Positions 59,718 through 64,000 of a stretch of DNA of 64,000 bases are shown here, piece after piece. Position 1 is the stretch's first letter; each line of letters starts with the position of its first letter. Below the pieces are notes generated by a model. That model saw only the letters and a list, made by a program, of their open reading frames with translations, made no database searches and was not told the DNA's origin. Source of the stretch: Gymnopilus junonius (Eukaryota > Basidiomycota > Agaricomycetes > Agaricales > Galerinaceae); NCBI GenBank assembly GCA_015501075.1, contig JADNYJ010000016.1:62001-126000 (forward strand), in the 5' to 3' direction. The position numbers were made by a program, and so were the translations under genes.

Positions 59718-62700
59718 TTATGCCATGACGGATGCAAGTATGGCCATGCGAATCTGAGAAACATCGTCAGAAATCAAAAAGCTTGGCGAAAGTAGATCTA
59801 CGCACGAAAAGACCATAACGCATTTGACGGAAGTACACAGCGCGGCGCGAGTCATAATCAACCTCTGGGTCAATTTCTAAGAGGCGGGAATATTAGAATG
59901 AGGTGATTTGGAAAATCTAAGGGGAGGAATACGAACCGTTCACTCGTGGCAAAGGGTGCATGACAATCATCTCTTCCTTGGCCCTGGACAGGACGGCATG
60001 ATCCACACGATAGGCATCCTTGACTTGGAGCCATTCGGTCTCATTCGCAAATCTCTCCTTTTGAACTCTTGTCACGTAAAGGACGTCCGTATCGGCAAGT
60101 ACCTCTTCCAATGACTCGCAGATGGTTACTTGAACGCCGGCCTTTCTCGCGGCAGTGACGACGTTGGATGGCATCGCCAGAGATGCAGGAGCAACAAAGT
60201 TGAGGCGGACAGAGTAGAGGCAGAGCAAAGTGACCAGACTGTGGACAGTCCTTCCGTTCTTCAGGTCACCAAGGAGAGTGATAGTCCTTCCATTAACGGT
60301 GCCCAGTTCAGAACGAATAGTGTAGACATCCAAAAGGGCCTTGAGGAAGAGAATGTTAGTACGTCTCCTAAACCCTGGCAAGAAACAATGAAGCATACCT
60401 GAGTTGGATGCTCGCCAATACCATCGCCAGCATTGATGACAGGGACAGGTGAATACTTGGCAGCTTCTTGAGCACTGCCGACTGCAGGATGCCTGATAAC
60501 AATGGCATCTCCATAGCACGCCAAAGTACGGATCGTGTCAGGCAAACTTTCGCCCTTCACAACAGAAGACGTATCGGACGTGACCTGCACAACATCTCCT
60601 CCGCAGCGTTTCATCGCAGCATCAAAGGACGAGCTAGTGCGTGTGGAAGGTTCATAGAATACTGTGCAAAGTACCTTACCCTTCAAGACATCCAGACTGC
60701 CGTTCCTCTCGACCTGAAGACGCATTTCGTTCGCTATTGCAAAGAGATCATACATATCCTTTTGAGTGAACTGCTTGACGGACAAGATATGTCGGCGATG
60801 GAAAGCAGGATGAGGCTGGATGTGAGATAGAACCTGCGATACCGGACCGTATTGTGGCTGAGAAAGAGCACCAGGCGCCAGTGGCACAACGGGGGCATAA
60901 TGACCGACTTCTGGCTCTTTAGTTGTGGGAAGGACAGCACCATGACTAAACTGGGTTCCTGAAATATCACGACCCATCTTAGTAGAAGACAAGGATCCGT
61001 CCAAGAATGCAGTCTGGCCATGAACTACGACACGATGGACTGCTCCGGAAGTTTGCTGTACAGGTGACCAGGTGTTGGAGGGACTCGCAAAGCGGGATTT
61101 GCGACCAGCAACGACCTCGACACTGGTTTGGAACTGGTCGGCAATGTTGAATATTTGGGCAGGATTTTCATGCAAGCGGGTACGGATGCCATCCAACGTC
61201 AATCTTCCATCAACAACTGCGGTCAAAAGAAGAGGTAACGTCTCTGTAATTCCAGACCACGGTGTGGCAGGGTTTCCAAACGCTCTTGCAAGCTGATAAG
61301 GGAGCGCTCCAATGGAGAAGGCGTCGATAACATCCAACTTCTGCCACAACGCCTTTTGAACAGCGGCAGAAGGGAGAATGTCGGCATCAGGGTAATCCTC
61401 CAACGAGAAGAACAATGTATAGACCGACACATCGCAAGTCACTTTCAGCTGTTTGGCTTTGCTCAGCGCAATGAGCAACAGGTCGTCGGTCGTCCGAACG
61501 TCAGTAATGTGAACGCTCCTGCTGTGAAGGCTGGCCAGGAGAAGGATAGAGGCAAGCTCGGAGTTCTTGGCGTCGGTAACGATGACTTTGTCGGCGGGCC
61601 ATGCAGAGAAATGAGCCGCGACGACCGACAAAGGTGTGGATGACGGGATGAAAAGAGATTTGACTTCCGCTATCAATTCTTCATCCAAGGTTCCGGCATT
61701 GGTAGGGGTCGCAGTAATGCTGAAAGCATAGTTGCAGTGAGCACCCTTAGTGATATTGTTACGCGCCAGCTCAAGTGTTTGACGGTCAACAATGCCGTTC
61801 CCGTCACCGAAAGGAAGGACCAAAGCAGTCGTGAAGCCTCCGCTAAGAGATGCTTCAGTAGCAGCGACGAGGTCCTTGTTGCCAGCAACTGCCAAACGAG
61901 GCACAAAAGCGCCAATGTTGATTAGACCAGGGAAGGTATAGGTCTGGTGCGAGCTCTTGGAGTCGATGCTTGAAACCTCGAGGGGAAGCTTGCGGACGAG
62001 GGCCTCGGCCAACATCTTTGCGTTCTTGACGTTTGTCATGAGAGGAACCGCAAAGTCGACAGCCATGCGGCGAGTGTGGTAGCCCTTACTGGTATAGCTG
62101 GCTGGTCGACGGTAGTGGTTCTTGGATGGGAGGTTGATGTACATGTCAATGAGGTTGTTGGCCAGATGTTGCGTCAAGGAGTATTCTGACTTTTGCTTGT
62201 CTCTGCTGTCGTCTCCGAGGGTTTCAAGGTACTAGAAAACAACGACATATTAAGTATAACATCATACCATGAAAAAAGTATCGACATACCTTGCAAGGAA
62301 CTCCGTGCTCCGTCAAGAAATCTGCTGTTCCAGATGTAGCAAAGATATTATAGCCAGCGGCGCTCAATTTCTGCACAGAAGGAAGCAGCTCCAACTTCTC
62401 CCTGTAACTACCAATGGAAAAAAGGATGTTCTTTTTGGGCGGAATAATGCCAGTCGAAATCAACGCCTTGAGGTATGCCTCATACTTGTCATGGCCAAAG
62501 CAGGCCACTTCACCTGTCGATGCCATCTCCACACCCAATACAGGATCGGCACCAGAGAGCCGGCTGAAACTGAATTGAGGAACTTTGACACCGACATAGT
62601 CAGCTGGGAGGCCAAGATCAGGGTAAGCCTCAACTGGAATATCAAGCATAACTTTGGTAGCCATCTCAATGGCATCAACTCCCGTGACCTTTGAGACGAA

Positions 62701-64000
62701 AGGGAAGGAACGTGCGGCACGCAGATTGCACTCGATGACCTTGATTTCGTTATTCTTCGCAATGAACTGGATGTTGAAAGGTCCGGTAACATTTAACGCG
62801 TTGCCGATCTTGGCAGTAGCTTCCTCAATTTGCTTCACAGTTTGTGGGTCCAAATCTTGTGGCGGATGGATGAGAGTAGCATCACCGGAATGCACACCAG
62901 CATTCTCGACATGCTCAGAGATGTAATGCATAACCATCTTTCCGTCCTTGGCTACAGCGTCCATTTCAATCTCCTTGGCCTGCTCAATGTACTTGGAGAT
63001 AACAACGGGATGGTCCCGGGACACCTCCGCAGCCTGCGTCAAATATGTCGCCAGATCGTCACTGGTCGAAACCACGTTCATCGCCGCGCCCGAGAGAACA
63101 TACGAAGGCCTGACAAGCACAGGATACCCGACCTTTTCGCAGAACTCGGTAGCAGCTTCGAAGCTTGTCAGCTCCTTCCACTGCGGTTGGTCGACGCCGA
63201 TTTCATCAAGCAGACGAGAGAACTTGTACCTGTTCTCGGCCATATCGATCATCTCAGGCGAGGTACCGTAAATCTTGACATTCTGGCGATAGAGTGGCAA
63301 CGCAATATTGTTGGGCGTCTGACCACCCATGGATAAGATGACACCCCGTGAGCCCTCAGCATCATAGATATCAAGAATGGTCTCCAAACTGATGTTCTCG
63401 AAGTAGAGTCTGTCAGCCTCATCATAATCCGTACTAACGGTTTCCGGATTGTAATTGACCATGACAGTGGGAAGGCCTTGTTCGCGGAGTGTTCGGATGG
63501 CACGGACAGCGCACCAATCGAATTCGACAGATGAACCAATGCGGTATACACCTGATCCCAAGACGATCACACCCCGATCAGTGAAGTCGATATCGTGCTC
63601 GACAGCGTTGTAGGTCATGTAGAGATAGTTGGTGAACGCAGGGAATTCAGCTGCAACGGTATCGATCTGCTTGACGAAAGGAGAGATACCGGATTCCTGA
63701 CGCAGTCTGCGCACAGCAAGTTCTGTAGAACCAATGCAGTTGGCAAGCTCTCTGTCAGAAAAGCCGTATTGCTTGGCATGGCGAAGAAGATCAATTGGGA
63801 GGTTGGTGATGTTGCAGGTCCTATAATGCAATTCAGATTCGGCTGCAAAAAATTGGTGAAGGAAGACTTACGCCAAGCGCGTCTCCATCATAAAGATGTT
63901 GTAAAGCTTGTTCAAGAACCATTTGTCGATATTGGTCATCTGCCAGACTTTCTCGACGCTGTATCCACGGTGGAACGCAGTAGAGATAGCAAAAATACGC
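59718..64000 (-). CDS. URA2: URA2: carbamoyl-phosphate synthase/aspartate transcarbamoylase, C-terminal part
   Basis: A multifunctional enzyme for the first two steps of pyrimidine synthesis, cut by the window edge. From the edge: the second CPSase half with [20 protein letters not shown], a [17 protein letters not shown] motif and ATP-grasp residues ([16 protein letters not shown]); an MGS-like regulatory domain ([25 protein letters not shown]), where UTP acts; a dihydroorotase-like domain without the metal-binding HxH (here [13 protein letters not shown]), inactive as in other fungi; then ATCase with [64 protein letters not shown] and [14 protein letters not shown]. It ends [14 protein letters not shown] with stop TAA at 59718-59720. 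Introns include one inside the MGS-like domain and one after HPTQ. No lesion is seen. Confidence 0.95.

Overview
The window looks like nuclear DNA of a basidiomycete, most likely an Agaricomycete. Genes are cut by many 50-60 nt GT-AG introns. Both strands are used at similar density. Housekeeping genes (URA2, MET17, STE24, SUMO) sit among families I know from mushroom-forming fungi. Exon coordinates were worked out by eye from splice sites and reading frames.

Layout. Positions 1-9400 are accessory, repeat-rich DNA. Two clusters of 20-bp palindromes (499-778 and 6476-6621) flank two uncharacterised intron-bearing genes. Next comes a head-to-head pair of near-identical 664-bp hAT-type elements (7953-8616 and 8703-9366). 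Positions 9393-14942 are a complete Mutator-like element (MULE) with 41-bp terminal inverted repeats and a 9-bp target duplication. It encodes, in one splice-joined unit, a Ulp1/SUMO-protease-like domain, a string of SUMO-interacting-motif-like repeats, a DDE transposase, a SWIM finger and a zinc knuckle, but carries inactivating lesions. Positions 15-32 kb hold a DMT transporter, an Atg22-like vacuolar effluxer, a glutathione transferase, the CAAX protease STE24, a DUF7770-like protein, a membrane protein, an LRR/F-box-like pseudogene broken by a 796-bp hAT element, and an NTF2-like protein.

Positions 33331-36258 and 51490-54418 are inverted, nearly identical 2.93-kb copies flanking about 15 kb. 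That interval holds MET17, two tandem SUMO genes (one canonical, one diverged), a second DMT transporter, a membrane glycoprotein with a decayed tandem copy, a Gfd2/YDR514C-like RNase H-fold protein and a DUF3433-like membrane protein. The 3' end of the last gene lies in the right arm and was copied into the left arm. Positions 54.4-64 kb hold a secreted RNase T1-like enzyme, a DUF3632 protein, a P-loop pseudogene and the C-terminal part of URA2 (carbamoyl-phosphate synthase/aspartate transcarbamoylase), which runs off the right edge.

The most unusual content is SUMO-related: a transposon joining a SUMO-protease-like domain and SIM-like repeats to its transposase, and, 25 kb away, a SUMO gene with a tandem paralogue changed in the strand that binds SIMs. 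Nothing here proves these interact.
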